Shown here piece by piece: positions 9,349 through 17,309 of a stretch of 25,587 nucleotides of DNA. The position numbers and the translations under genes are program-made. Within the stretch, counting starts at the first letter, position 1, and every line of letters starts with the position of its first letter. The stretch is from Prorocentrum cordatum (lineage: Eukaryota; Sar; Dinophyceae; Prorocentrales; Prorocentraceae): assembly GCA_963575745.1 (NCBI GenBank), contig CAUYUJ010004695.1, forward strand, positions 12,501-38,087. The letters run 5' to 3'. The notes under the pieces were generated by a model. It did not search any database. It was not told the origin of the DNA and worked only from the letters and a program-made list of their open reading frames with translations.

Positions 9349-10320
9349 GCCTGGGGGGCTGCGATTTGCGAAACTGTCGCCACTTTCGAGGGCCGCTGGG
9401 AGGGCCAGCATAGTGGGTACTTGCCGCAGACTCAGACTGTAGCGCGCCATCCCTTGGGGGTTGCGATCTGCGAAACGTGTTGCCACTTTCGAGGGCTGCT
9501 GGGAGGGCCAGCATAGTGGGTACTTGCCGCAGTTTCAGATTGTAGCGCGCCGTCCCTGGGGGGCTGCGATCTGCGACACTGTCGCCACTTTCGAGGGCTG
9601 CTGGGAGGGCCAGCATAGTGGGTACTTGCCGCAGAGTCAGATTGTAGCGCGCCATCCCTGGGGGGCTGCGATCTGCGACACTGTCGCCACTTTCGAGGGC
9701 TGCTGGGAAGGCCAGCATAGTGGGTATTTGCCGCAGACTCAGATTGTAGCGCGCCATCCCGAGGGGGCTGCGATCTGCGAAACTGTCGCCACTTTCGAGG
9801 GCTGCTGGAGGGCCAGCATGGTGGGTACTTCCCGCAGACTCAGACTGTAGCGCACCATCCCTGGGGGGCTGCGATCTGCGGAACTGTCGCCACTTTCGAG
9901 GGGTGCTGGGAGGGCCAGCATAGTGGGTACTTGCCGCAGAGTCAGATTGTAGCGCGCCATCCCTGGGGGGCTGCGATCTGCGAAATTGTCGCCACTTTCG
10001 AGGGCTGCTGGGAGGGCCAGCATAGTGGCCACTTGCCGCAGACTCAGACTGTAGCGCGCCATCCCTTGGGGCTGCGATCGGCGAAACTGTTGCCACTTTC
10101 GAGGGCTGCTGGGAGGGCCAGCATAGTGGGTACTCGCCGCAGACTCAGATTGTAGCGCGCCGTCCCTGGGGGGCCGCGATCTTCGAAACTGTCGCCACTT
10201 TCGAGGGCTGCTGGGAGGGCCAGCATAGTGGGTACTTGCCGCAGACTCAGACTGTAGCGCACCATCCCTTGGGGGTTGCGATCTGCGAAACGTATTGCCA
10301 CTTTCGAGGGCTGCTGGGAG
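9349..10320. repeat. 102-bp tandem repeat array, about 10 copies
   Basis: The landmark CCACTTTCGAGGG occurs at 9380, 9483, 9585, 9687, 9789, 9890, 9992, 10093, 10195 and 10298, so spacing is 101-103 bases. Each unit also carries GGCCAGCATAGTGGGTACTTG and a TGTAGCGCGCCATCCC phrase. The first and last units are partial; the last stops at GCTGGGAG (10320), exactly where the helicase coding sequence starts. Because 102 is a multiple of three, minus-strand frames stay open as 34-residue repeats (motifs MARYNLSLRQVPTML and ALESGDSFADRS). The one-base length changes shift that frame, which argues against translation. The array is probably intronic. Confidence 0.95.
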
Positions 10321-10551
10321 AACGCGGAGGACAAGGACGTGCTTTGGCTACATCTTTACGTGATGCTGTCCAGGGCGACGACGGTGGCCAACCTACGGAT
10401 GGTGCGCCAACCCGATTTTGAGTTCCTATCCCGCGGCCCGCCCGCAGACCTGGCGGCGCGCCTGCGGGCGTGTAACTCCCGCAATGAAAAGTGCAGGAAG
10501 GAGGCGGAGAAGCTAGCGGGCGAGCTAGGCTTCGCCCGCTTTTTGCATTAA
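10321..10551 (+). CDS. Pif1-like helicase, C-terminal exon (partial)
   Basis: This codes for the last 76 residues of a protein that reads as the end of a Pif1-like superfamily 1B DNA helicase (5'-3' unwinding in DNA replication, repair or telomere maintenance). The segment LYVMLSRATTVANLRMV matches motif VI of the Pif1/RecD group, whose usual form is Y-V-x-L-S-R-A-T; the Arg contacts ATP in the family. It is followed by an FLSRGPP linker and a charged, helix-forming tail (KCRKEAEKLAGELGF) ending at TAA 10549-10551. Motifs I-V are not in the window, so the remaining exons must lie elsewhere or be lost. The frame enters from the 102-bp array through an AG at 10319-10320, the likely splice acceptor. 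Third bases are mostly G/C. It could be a live last exon or a retained fragment of a copy; I see no stop or frameshift inside it. Confidence 0.72.
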   Translation, partial: NAEDKDVLWLHLYVMLSRATTVANLRMVRQPDFEFLSRGPPADLAARLRACNSRNEKCRKEAEKLAGELGFARFLH

Positions 10552-11020
10552 CTATCATAATGACGCAGGCAGCGCTGCATCTTCAGCGCGCTGCTGGAAA
10601 ACGCGTGGTCTTCTTTCTGTCTCACCTCTCTCGTCGTGGTCCTCTTCCCCCTGTGCCCTTTTCCCTGCTGCTGCGTCTTGCGCTGGTTTCTCGCTCGCGC
10701 CCGTTCCTCACACTTCCCCTGCCCCTCGTCCTCACCCCCGTCCTTCTTCGAGCGTAAACCCTACATTCTCGTCCATCTGATCGTTGCCCTCTGGGTCGTG
10801 CACTATATGCGCATCCCATCTAGCGTGCACGTACACATATATCGCGCTTGCACTGTCGTTCTTCACGACGATACTTGTCGATTCATCGGGCCACCTAATG
10901 CTAATGGGTTGGGTACGTCGCAGGGTAATTTTTTCGATTGAAGTGCCCCTCCCCGGGCTCGCACCCTGTTTCTATCAGGGAAAGTCTTGAGGGTCTAACT
11001 GCGTCGCTGGCCCCCGGTTT
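10552..11020. other. Region after helicase exon, probable 3' UTR and spacer
   Basis: It starts right after the helicase stop. Two palindromic decamers, GCAGCGCTGC (10569-10578) and CAGCGCGCTG (10584-10593), sit 18-45 bases past the stop and could fold into a stem. Pyrimidine-rich sequence follows (10600-10750). No polyadenylation motif is obvious, which is uninformative in protists. No other gene is recognised. Confidence 0.45.
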
Positions 11021-11320
11021 ACAACAACAGCGGCTCCCACCTGAGACTTGTTCACAATTTAGCCAGGACCCCCGCTCCCGCCCGAGACTTCCTCGCGTTT
11101 TATTCAAGAATCGCGCTCTCGCTTGGGACTTCCTTAGAATCTATTCTCTCGGCGCTCTGCAGTCGCGTTCTCGCTGGACACTTGCTTGCAATTTACTTAG
11201 GAATAGCGCCCTTGCGTTGGAATTTCTTGTAATTTATTCAAGCGCAGCGCTCCCGACACCCGGGCACCCAGGAGTCGCGCTCACGCTTAGGACTCCCTTT
11301 CAGATTACATAGGAATCGGG
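11021..11320 (+). repeat. Degenerate ~42-bp tandem repeat, about 7 units
   Basis: Units begin with CGCGCTCTCGCTTGGGACTT-like phrases near 11028, 11070, 11112, 11163, 11206, 11247 and 11275, followed by CCTTAGAATTTATTCA-like AT-richer halves. Spacing varies from about 28 to 51 bases through small insertions and deletions. It runs straight into the 21/42-bp array; the GGGATCTCGCTGCCC phrase at 11317 looks like a junction between the two. Confidence 0.8.
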
Positions 11321-11935
11321 ATCTCGCTGCCCTTCGTGGCCCCGTTGCAGCCCTTCGTGACCCCCTCGCTTTGTTTCGTGGCCCCGTTGCAGCCCTTCGT
11401 TGCCCCCTCGCTGCCCTTCGTGGCCCCGTTTCAGCCCTTCGTGGCCCCCTCGCTGCCCTTCGTGGCCCCGTTGCAGCCCCTCGTGGCCTCCTCGCTGCCC
11501 TTCGTGGCCCCGTTGCAGTCTTTCGTGGCCCCCTCGCTTTGTTTCGTGGCCCCGTTGCAGCCCTTCGTTGCCCCCTCGCTGCCCTTCGTGGCCCCGTCGC
11601 AGCCCTTCGTGGCCCCGTTGCAGCCCTTCGTGGCCCCCTCGCTGCCCTTTGTGGCCCCGTTGCAGCCCTTCGTGGCCCCCTCGCTGCCCTTCGTGGCCCC
11701 ATATATGTATGCCCTTCGTGGCCCCCGCTCCTTCGCGCCCGTGGTGGCCCCATATGCATCTGTCCTACGTGGCCCAGTTGCTACCCTCAGTGGCCCCATC
11801 GTTGCCTTCTGTGGCCCCGCATTATCTGCCCTTCGTGGCCCCCGCTCCTTCGCGCTCTTCGTGGCCCCATACGCATTCCCTTAGTGTCCCCGCTGTTACC
11901 CTTCGTGGCCTATTTCGTGTCCTTGTGGCCCTGCT
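11321..11935 (+). repeat. 21/42-bp tandem minisatellite (CCCTTCGTGGCCCC)
   Basis: Half-units of 21 bases alternate as CCGTTGCAGCCCTTCGTGGC and CCCTCGCTGCCCTTCGTGGC, giving a 42-base higher-order unit up to about 11700. It then decays, with ATATGTATGCCC- and ATATGCATCTG-type insertions. Frames stay open on both strands because 21 is divisible by three; plus-strand readings repeat APLQPFVAPSLPFV. I see no start context, signal peptide or flanking domain, so I treat it as non-coding. Confidence 0.93.
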
Positions 11936-11960
11936 GTCGTTTTTTTTCGCTCTCGCTTTC

Positions 11961-11962
11961 GC

Positions 11963-12047
<85 letters not shown>

Positions 12048-12048
12048 G
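11961..12048 (+). repeat. (CGT)n microsatellite
   Basis: CGT/GTC triplets with two CGC or CAC interruptions near the 5' end and a pure run after 11997. It follows the decayed 21-bp minisatellite after a T-rich spacer. Confidence 0.96.
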
Positions 12049-12440
12049 GTCGGTCCCTGTCCGTCCCTCTTGGGGTCGGGTCGACGGTCCGCGGCCGCCC
12101 CGCCGATCAGCGCTGCCGCTGGCCAGGCCGCCGGCGCGGCCGCCCCGCCGCTTGCCGGGGCCGGGCCTGCAGGGAAGAAAGGTATACCCCCCAAAAGGGG
12201 TTCGATCGAAAACGAAGAGGGCGGGTATCGAGGGTTTGGGAAATAGGCGTTATTGGACACTCGAGCAGATAAGGGCGAACAGTCTTAATATGATTGTTGT
12301 TGTTGTTGCTGCTGTTGTTCCCTACCTAGGCTCTGCCTAGAAGGGTTCTTACCCTGTAAGCTTAAGGGGCCGGGCAGTGGAAACCGCCCCGGGCGGTTCC
12401 CCCGGCATCTGCCCCGCGGTTCCCCCAGTGACGTTCCCTT
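12049..12440. other. GC-rich spacer with a recurrent CCTAGG element
   Basis: CG-rich to about 12170 (GCGGCCGCCCCGCCG repeated twice), then mixed sequence and a short (TTG)n run near 12294-12318. At 12319-12349 lies a TTCCCTACCTAGGCTCTGCC phrase that recurs at 13569-13599. Its core TAGGC-TCT-GCCTA is a small hairpin. The helicase-like and membrane-like frames here are short and unassigned. Confidence 0.5.
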
Positions 12441-12666
12441 AGATTGGCGTTGCTTATCTCATCTTAGCGTAGCTCTTTTAATTTTAGCTTAGCTCAGCTT
12501 CATCTTATTTCAGGCGTATATTAGCTTAGCTTACCTTCGTCTTAGCTTCGCTGAACTTTAACATAGCAGAGCACAGCATAGCATAGCATAGCGTAGCATA
12601 GCATAGCGCAGCACAGCATATCATAGCATAGCCCAGCATAGCATAGCATAGCGAAGCATAGCATAA
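12441..12666 (-). repeat. (TTAGC)n and (AGCAT)n pentanucleotide array, left
   Basis: Degenerate TTAGC/TTAGCTTAGC units (12441-12560) pass into AGCAT units (12560-12666) with single-base variants. Five bases times three gives a 15-base frame period, so minus-strand frames stay open as CYAML repeats; these are artefacts. Confidence 0.94.
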
Positions 12667-12753
12667 TGGAGGATGATGATAAAAAAAATGACCGGGGGTC
12701 GTGTTCACGCGGCGGCGCCCGGGATGATGATTAGAAGAAACACGGCCCCGGGC

Positions 12754-12785
12754 TGGGAAACTATTTTTTTAATCGTCCCCCCCCC
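12754..12785 (+). repeat. Flanking direct repeat, left copy
   Basis: TGGGAAACTATTT-TTTAATCGT followed by a C run. The same phrase recurs at 13365-13396, so the pair brackets the 57-bp array. Just outside, GGGATGATGATTAGAA (12721-12736) matches the reverse complement of 13401-13416 at 13 of 16 positions. Confidence 0.8.
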
Positions 12786-12827
12786 GCCGTCCTCGGGCGC
12801 GCGCCCCCCCCGCGGTGGAAGTTTCCC

Positions 12828-13345
12828 TGAGGTTCGTCACAGGGTAGCTCTGCCTGTGTGGTCGTCACAGGCGGGCGCTTTCTTTGACCCTCGTCAAGGG
12901 GGAGCGCTGCCTGCGTGGTCGTCACAGGCGTGCGCTTTCCTTGCGCTTCGTCACAACGGACAGGCGGGCGCTTTCCTTGCGCTTCGTCACAGGGGAGCGC
13001 TTGCTGTGTGGTCATCGCAGGCGGGCCCTGTCTTTGAGCCTCGACACAGGGGAGCCCTGCTTGTATGGTCGTCACAAAAGCGGGCCCTCTCATTCAGATT
13101 TCACACAAGGGGACGCTGCCTGTGTGGTCGCCACAGAAGCGGGCCCTCCCCTTGTGCCTCGTCACAAGGGAACGCTGCCTGCGTGGTCGTCACAGGCGGG
13201 TGCTTTCCTTGCGCCTCGTCACAGGGGAGCGCTGCCTGTGTGGTCGTCGCAGGCGGGCCTTTTTTTTGAGCCTCGACACGGGGAGACCTGCTTGTGTGGT
13301 CGTCGCAGGCCTTCTGTGACGACCGCACAGGGGAGCCCTGCTTCT
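12828..13345 (+). repeat. 57-bp tandem minisatellite, about 9 units
   Basis: The phrase TGGTCGTCACAGGCGGGC recurs with a basic spacing of 57 bases (for example 12859 and 12916), with partial units near 12960. Each unit also holds TT(C/T)CTTGCGCCTCGTCACA and GGGGAGCGCTGCCTG. Fifty-seven bases equal 19 codons, so a plus-strand frame repeats VWSSQAGAF...LRHRGAL. I cannot exclude a repeat protein but see no support for one. Confidence 0.92.
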
Positions 13346-13364
13346 GAGCGTTTCCCCCCCGGTG

Positions 13365-13396
13365 TGGGAAACTATTTGTTTAATCGTTCCCCCCTT
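13365..13396 (+). repeat. Flanking direct repeat, right copy
   Basis: The second copy of the TGGGAAACTATTT element seen at 12754-12785, in the same orientation, on the other side of the 57-bp array. Confidence 0.8.
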
Positions 13397-13418
13397 TTTT
13401 TCTTAATCGTCATCCCAC

Positions 13419-14025
13419 ATTAGCATGGCATGGCATAGCGCAGCACAGCACAGCATAGCACAGCGCAACAGAGCATAGCATAGCATAGCAGAGCATCGCA
13501 TAGCATAGCAGCAAATCAAAGGCAACACAACAGCAGCGACAGCACAACAAAGCATTAGCATGGGTGTAATTCCCTACCCAGGCTCTGCCTAGAGGGTTAG
13601 CTTAGCTTAACTTAGCTTAGCATAGCGCAGCGCTGCATTAGCATAGCATAGCATAGCATAACATAGCCAAGCATAGCATAGCATATCATAGCGCAGCATA
13701 GCATAGCATAGCATAGCCTAGCATAGTATAGCATATCATAGCATATCATAACGTAGCGCAGCTTAGCCTAGCATCGCATATCATAGCATAGCATAGCATC
13801 GCATCGCATAGCATAGCATCGCACAGCGCAGCATGACATAGCATAGCATAGCATAGCATAGCATAGCATAATATAGCATGGCATAGCATAGCATAACGCA
13901 GCATATCATAGCATAGCATAGCATAACATAGCATAGCATAGCATAGCATATCATAGCATAGCATAGCATAGCATAGTGCAGCATAGCATGGCATAGCATA
14001 GCATTAGCATAGCATCGCATAGCAA
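13419..14025 (-). repeat. (AGCAT)n pentanucleotide array, right
   Basis: About 600 bases of AGCAT units with common variants AGCAC, AGCGC, ATCAT and AACAT. An interruption at 13505-13625 holds a copy of the TTCCCTACC-AGGCTCTGCCTAG element (13569-13599) and TTAGC units. Minus-strand open frames (CYAML periodic) are by-products. Confidence 0.96.
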
Positions 14026-14039
14026 TTCATGCTGCTTTC

Positions 14040-14067
14040 CTAGGGGCTTCAACTTCTAGGTAGGGTC
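14040..14067 (-). repeat. Third CCTAGG-family element, inverted
   Basis: CCTAGG...CTTCTAGGTAGGGT resembles the reverse complement of the elements at 12319-12349 and 13569-13599. The three elements therefore delimit the AGCAT/57-bp block, two in one orientation and the last inverted. Confidence 0.5.
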
Positions 14068-14164
14068 GCACTGGAGTAATTGTTGCTTTCAAAAACGTCG
14101 GTTCCCCCCTCCCCCTCCGCCCAGGTCGGGAGCCTTGAGACGGGGGGTGTCAGCCAGAGCGCCC

Positions 14165-14330
14165 GATCTTGCAGGATCCTGCAGAGGCCAGGGTCGCACT
14201 GACCCGAGCTTGGGTACAGTATCCTGCAGGATTTTGCAGGATCCTTCGCGCTGACCCGGGCTTGGGAGCAGGATCTTGCAGGATCTTTCAGGATTTTGTA
14301 AGGCCTGACTAACCCGGGTCTGGATCGACC
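14165..14330 (+). repeat. ~53-bp tandem repeat, 3 units, with TGCAGGATCCTGCA
   Basis: Units start near 14165, 14220 and 14272. Each contains one to three TGCAGGAT(C/T) words followed by CTGACCCGGGCTTGGG-like sequence (14199, 14251 and, degenerate, 14305). The first unit contains the perfect 14-base palindrome TGCAGGATCCTGCA at 14170-14183. Function is unknown. Confidence 0.85.
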
Positions 14331-14623
14331 AGGGTCAGAAGATCTCCGCCCAAGGAACGCGGATCTTCGCCATCGGGGCTCTGTCTCGCCCTGATCCACT
14401 GGCGACACATCGCCGATGTCGGGTCGATGTCTCCCCCCCTTCCCCTCGGAGCTGGTCGCCCCCGCGCCCCCTCTGTCGCTGCACCTCTCGGGAGGGAAAC
14501 AAAAAACACATGCACAGTGAATCGTCGATTCCCAGGGGGATAGTGGAAAATACCGGAAGTGGGCGGGGAGACGAAACTCCAGAAAAGAGTTGAAAACATA
14601 TGGAATCCTGGGATTAGGTGTAT
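14331..14623. other. Spacer with no recognised gene
   Basis: Mixed sequence with a C-rich patch near 14431-14470 and a (TG)n run at about 14627-14642 just beyond. No frame gives an assignable peptide. Confidence 0.45.
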
Positions 14624-15169
14624 TTATGTGTGTGTGTGTGTGTCCTGGGGCCCCTTTAACCTCACAACTCCGTCACACAAGCTGTTGCAGCTTTTCGGCG
14701 TCCAGATAGCTTCTCGAAGCGTCGGGCGGCTTCGAATGGAGGCGCTGGCAGGCGGCACGAGGTGGAGGGGGGTTCGGAGGCCTTCCCTGACGCATTCGAC
14801 GCAATGCATTGCCGTGGTCGCAGTTTCTTCAGTTCCGAATGGTAGGCATCCCCATTCCTCTGAACATTCTCTGGCATTGTACTCGGCTTGCGGACTTCGG
14901 CGCCGTGGTAGGTATCTGGCTGATGCGTATGACTCTGTTGCCCCACCCTGGATCGAAACCAGTTCCGCGCCAAGCCATTCGAGATATTGAGCGGGATGCA
15001 TCCCCGCGCCGAGCAGTTGAGGTTTGAAACGCGCTTTCGCCACGGGGGTGCGGGCCCCGCGAATCGATGCGCGAATCGCCGATGTCTCCGCCGCTTCGGC
15101 TGGTGGGATCGGACGTCGTGGCCAGAACCCGAAGCTGGCGGCCGCGCTCGTGATCGGAGCGCGGCGCAT
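14624..15169 (-). CDS. Possible coding region, unknown product
   Basis: This part of the window lacks tandem repeats and stays open for about 180 codons on minus, with non-repetitive sequence (for example GMHPAQYLEWLGAELVSI near the middle, PFGTEETATTAMHCVECVRE later). Two other minus frames and a plus frame (14559-14990) are also open over much of it, so openness alone is weak evidence at this GC content. The frame's ends have no clear start or splice support; its 3' end runs into the (TG)n run. I do not recognise a domain. It could equally be an exon, a decayed coding fragment, or chance. Confidence 0.22.
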   Translation of the reverse strand: MRRAPITSAAASFGFWPRRPIPPAEAAETSAIRASIRGARTPVAKARFKPQLLGAGMHPAQYLEWLGAELVSIQGGATESYASARYLPRRRSPQAEYNARECSEEWGCLPFGTEETATTAMHCVECVREGLRTPLHLVPPASASIRSRPTLREAIWTPKSCNSLCDGVVRLKGPQDTHTHT

Positions 15170-15357
15170 CTGCTGCCCTTGCCACCGCGATCGATGCTTT
15201 GTGCATTTCTCGTTTGGTTGCGGTGTTGTTTGTCCTCGTTTTGCGGTTGGATCCCAGAAATCCAGGGGACAGGGGGGGGAGAGGGGGAAGAGGGGCAGGA
15301 GTCCGACGAGGTAGGGTGTATAAGCAGGAGGAACAGCAAGAGGAATTCAAGGAATGA

Positions 15358-15481
15358 CGACGACCATCATGATGCTGACGGGGATGATGGTGATGAGAAT
15401 GATCATGATGATGTTGATGCTGATGACGAGGATTATGCTGATGATTATGATGATGGTGATGATATAGATGCCGACAATGGC

Positions 15482-15515
<34 letters not shown>

Positions 15516-15628
15516 TTGATGCTGGTCATGATGATGATGACGACGATGATGTTGATGTGGTGATGGAGATGATGAGGACGACGATGATACTATGATGATG
15601 ATGCTGATGCTGATGATGATGATGCTGC

Positions 15629-15660
<32 letters not shown>

Positions 15661-15735
15661 GTGGTGGTGGTGGTGGTGATGGTGGTAGTGCTGATGACGA
15701 GTATGAGGCTGACGAGGCTGAGGATGATGATGAGG
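15358..15735 (+). repeat. (GAT)n imperfect microsatellite
   Basis: GAT/GCT/GAC triplets with a purer run at 15482-15516 and another near 15625-15660, then a GTG-rich stretch. Long poly-Asp, poly-Met and poly-His frames are by-products. Confidence 0.95.
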
Positions 15736-15945
15736 AAGGGAGGAGGAGGAGGACGAGCAGGAGGAGGAGGAATATACTTCGAAATAGGACTTGGAAGGAG
15801 AGAGGATGGGGATTAGGAGGAAGCGGAGGATGAGGATGAGCAACGGAGGAGGATGAGAAGGGATGAGGAGGAGGAGGAGGAGGAGGAGGAGGAGAGGAAG
15901 CAAGAAGAAGGAAGGTCAGAGGAGGAGGGAGGAGACGGCGAGGGA
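15736..15945 (+). repeat. (GGA)n imperfect microsatellite
   Basis: Purine-rich GGA/GAT/GAA sequence directly follows the GAT array, the same GAT-to-GGA order seen at 1.3-1.8 kb. A short GGA-free patch lies near 15775-15810. Confidence 0.92.
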
Positions 15946-16020
15946 TCATAGTGGTGCTCACGAGGAAGAAAGAGGCCAGAAGGAAGACGGCAGCGGAGAG
16001 GAAAAAATGCTAGGGGATGA

Positions 16021-16765
16021 GCAGGGATGATGACGATGATGATGAGGATGGTGATGATGGTGATGGTCATGCTGATGAATACAATAATTATGATGATGAT
16101 GCTGATGTTGATGCTGATGATGGTGATGATGATGCTGATGGTGATGATGATGGTGATTATGATGATGCTGCTGTTGATGATGATGCTGATGATGATGATG
16201 ATGCTGATGATGCTGATGATGCTGTGGTGGTGATGATGGGGATGTTGATGTTGATGATACGTACAATGTTGATGATGAAGGTAATTGTGGTTGCTGTGGT
16301 GGTGATGATGATGATCGTGATGGTGGTGATGGTGATGGTGACTGTGATGGTGATAGTGACGGTGGTGCTGTTGAGGATAAAGATGATGGTGATGAGTGTG
16401 ATGATCGTGCTTAACGCGATCATTGTGATGATGGTGATGATGGTGATAGTGGTGATGCTGGTGATGCTGATTACCATGGTGATCATGATGATCATGGTGA
16501 TGATGGTGATGATGGTAGTGATGGTGATTGTGATAATGGTGATCATGATGGTGATGCCTGTGATGGTGGCGATGGTGATGTTGACGGTGATGTTGATGGT
16601 GATGGTGATGAGGACGATGAGAATGATGCTGTCGATGATGCTGATGATGATGGTGGTGATGGTGATGATGGTGATGATGATGATGATGATCCTGATGCTG
16701 ATGGTGGTGATGATGATGACGCTGATGATGATGAGGGTGATGATGAGAATGATGATGATGTTCCG
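16021..16765 (+). repeat. (GAT)n / (GGTGAT)n imperfect microsatellite
   Basis: Roughly 745 bases of GAT with frequent GGT, GCT and CAT triplets. Higher-order GATGGT alternation is clear at 16320-16620. The minus-strand frame that starts in the adjacent FWHD fragment (16964) reads on into this tract as poly-His, which is an artefact downstream of about 16836. Confidence 0.96.
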
Positions 16766-16769
16766 AAGA

Positions 16770-16842
16770 GAAAGGAGGAGGTAGAGGAGGAGGAGGAGGA
16801 AGATAATGAGAAGGGGGAGGAAGGAGGAGGATGAGGCGGAGT
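16770..16842 (+). repeat. Short (GGA)n tract beside composite repeat A
   Basis: GGA/GAA-rich sequence separates the GAT array from the composite repeat. On the minus strand it is a CCT tract immediately downstream of the FWHD coding fragment. Confidence 0.9.
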
Positions 16843-16964
16843 CTTGACGATTTTTTATCGTGCCAGAAAGCCATTCTTGGGACTTCGACATCGCGAGCCA
16901 ACATAACTGTTGCATCCTCATAATCGTGAATCTCTCCAAAGCTCATGTCTGGTACGTTGGCCAT
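16836..16964 (-). CDS. FWHD-motif peptide fragment, unknown family
   Basis: A minus-strand frame from ATG 16962-16964 reads MANVPDMSFGEIHDYEDATV, then MLARDVEVPRMAFWHDKKSS, before entering CCT-derived low-complexity sequence. Upstream it is open back to a TAA near 16991, and CTGCAG about 20 bases before the ATG could be a splice acceptor. The composition is globular and unlike the flanking repeats. A diverged copy exists at 23619-23832 (+) with the same V-E-V-P...F-W-H core. I do not recognise the family. It may be an exon of a gene or a coding remnant carried by a dispersed repeat; the abrupt run into triplet repeat suggests a fragment. Confidence 0.4.
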
Positions 16965-17296
16965 GGGAACCCGCCGAACTCCTGCAGTTGTTTAAGGAAC
17001 ATGCGCGGTGCCAAGGGGAGAGCCACAGTTTGAAAACGAGATGTTTAAAACGAGTGCGCGCGGCGCTAAGGCGAGAGCCACATTTAAAAAGACTACCCGC
17101 CCTCAATCCGTGAAACGCTTACAAGTTGTTGACACGAATGTGCGCGGCGCTAAGGCGATAACCACATATTGACAACGGCCCGCCCTCAAATTGTGAAGCT
17201 GTTGCCAATGTTTGAGCTTCTGGGTCGTAAGTGGTGAGGATGTCATTCTCAGGCGGAACGCCCGGCCCGCCCTTTCGACCAGCCTTGGGGTGCGAC
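16843..17296 (-). repeat. Composite dispersed repeat, copy A
   Basis: Read on minus: a GTCGCACCCC..GG.GGTCGAAAGGGCGGG head (17296 down), an ACCC(A/T)GAAGCT(C/T)AAACATTGG phrase, three copies of an 83/84-base subrepeat (AGCGCCGCGCAC landmark; one unit shortened to 54 bases), then GGCGGGTTCCCATGG and the FWHD fragment, ending at ATCGTCAAG. Copy B at 23178-23750 has the same order in inverted orientation. Both copies are bordered on both sides by CCT-type tracts (read in element orientation). Confidence 0.88.
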
Positions 17297-17309
17297 AGGG
17301 AGGATTTAA

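Noticed and set aside
9349-10320. CRISPR-like regular repeats
   Set aside because: The 102-bp units are repeated along their full length with no unique spacers, and there are no cas genes. The same applies to the 57-bp, 42-bp and 21-bp arrays.
11321-11884. Repeat protein encoded by the 21/42-bp array (APLQPFV/APSLPFV on plus, ATKGSEG/ATKGCNG on minus)
   Set aside because: Both strands and several frames are open because the unit is a multiple of three. There is no start context, signal peptide or flanking domain.
12441-14025. Telomere-like repeat in the TTAGC/AGCAT arrays
   Set aside because: The unit is five bases and does not contain TTTAGGG or TTAGGG; it lies in the interior of the window with many variants. 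It is better described as a pentanucleotide satellite.
14930-14970. Possible tRNA-like sequence around CCTGGATCGAAACCAG
   Set aside because: No cloverleaf could be folded around it on either strand and no A box was found.
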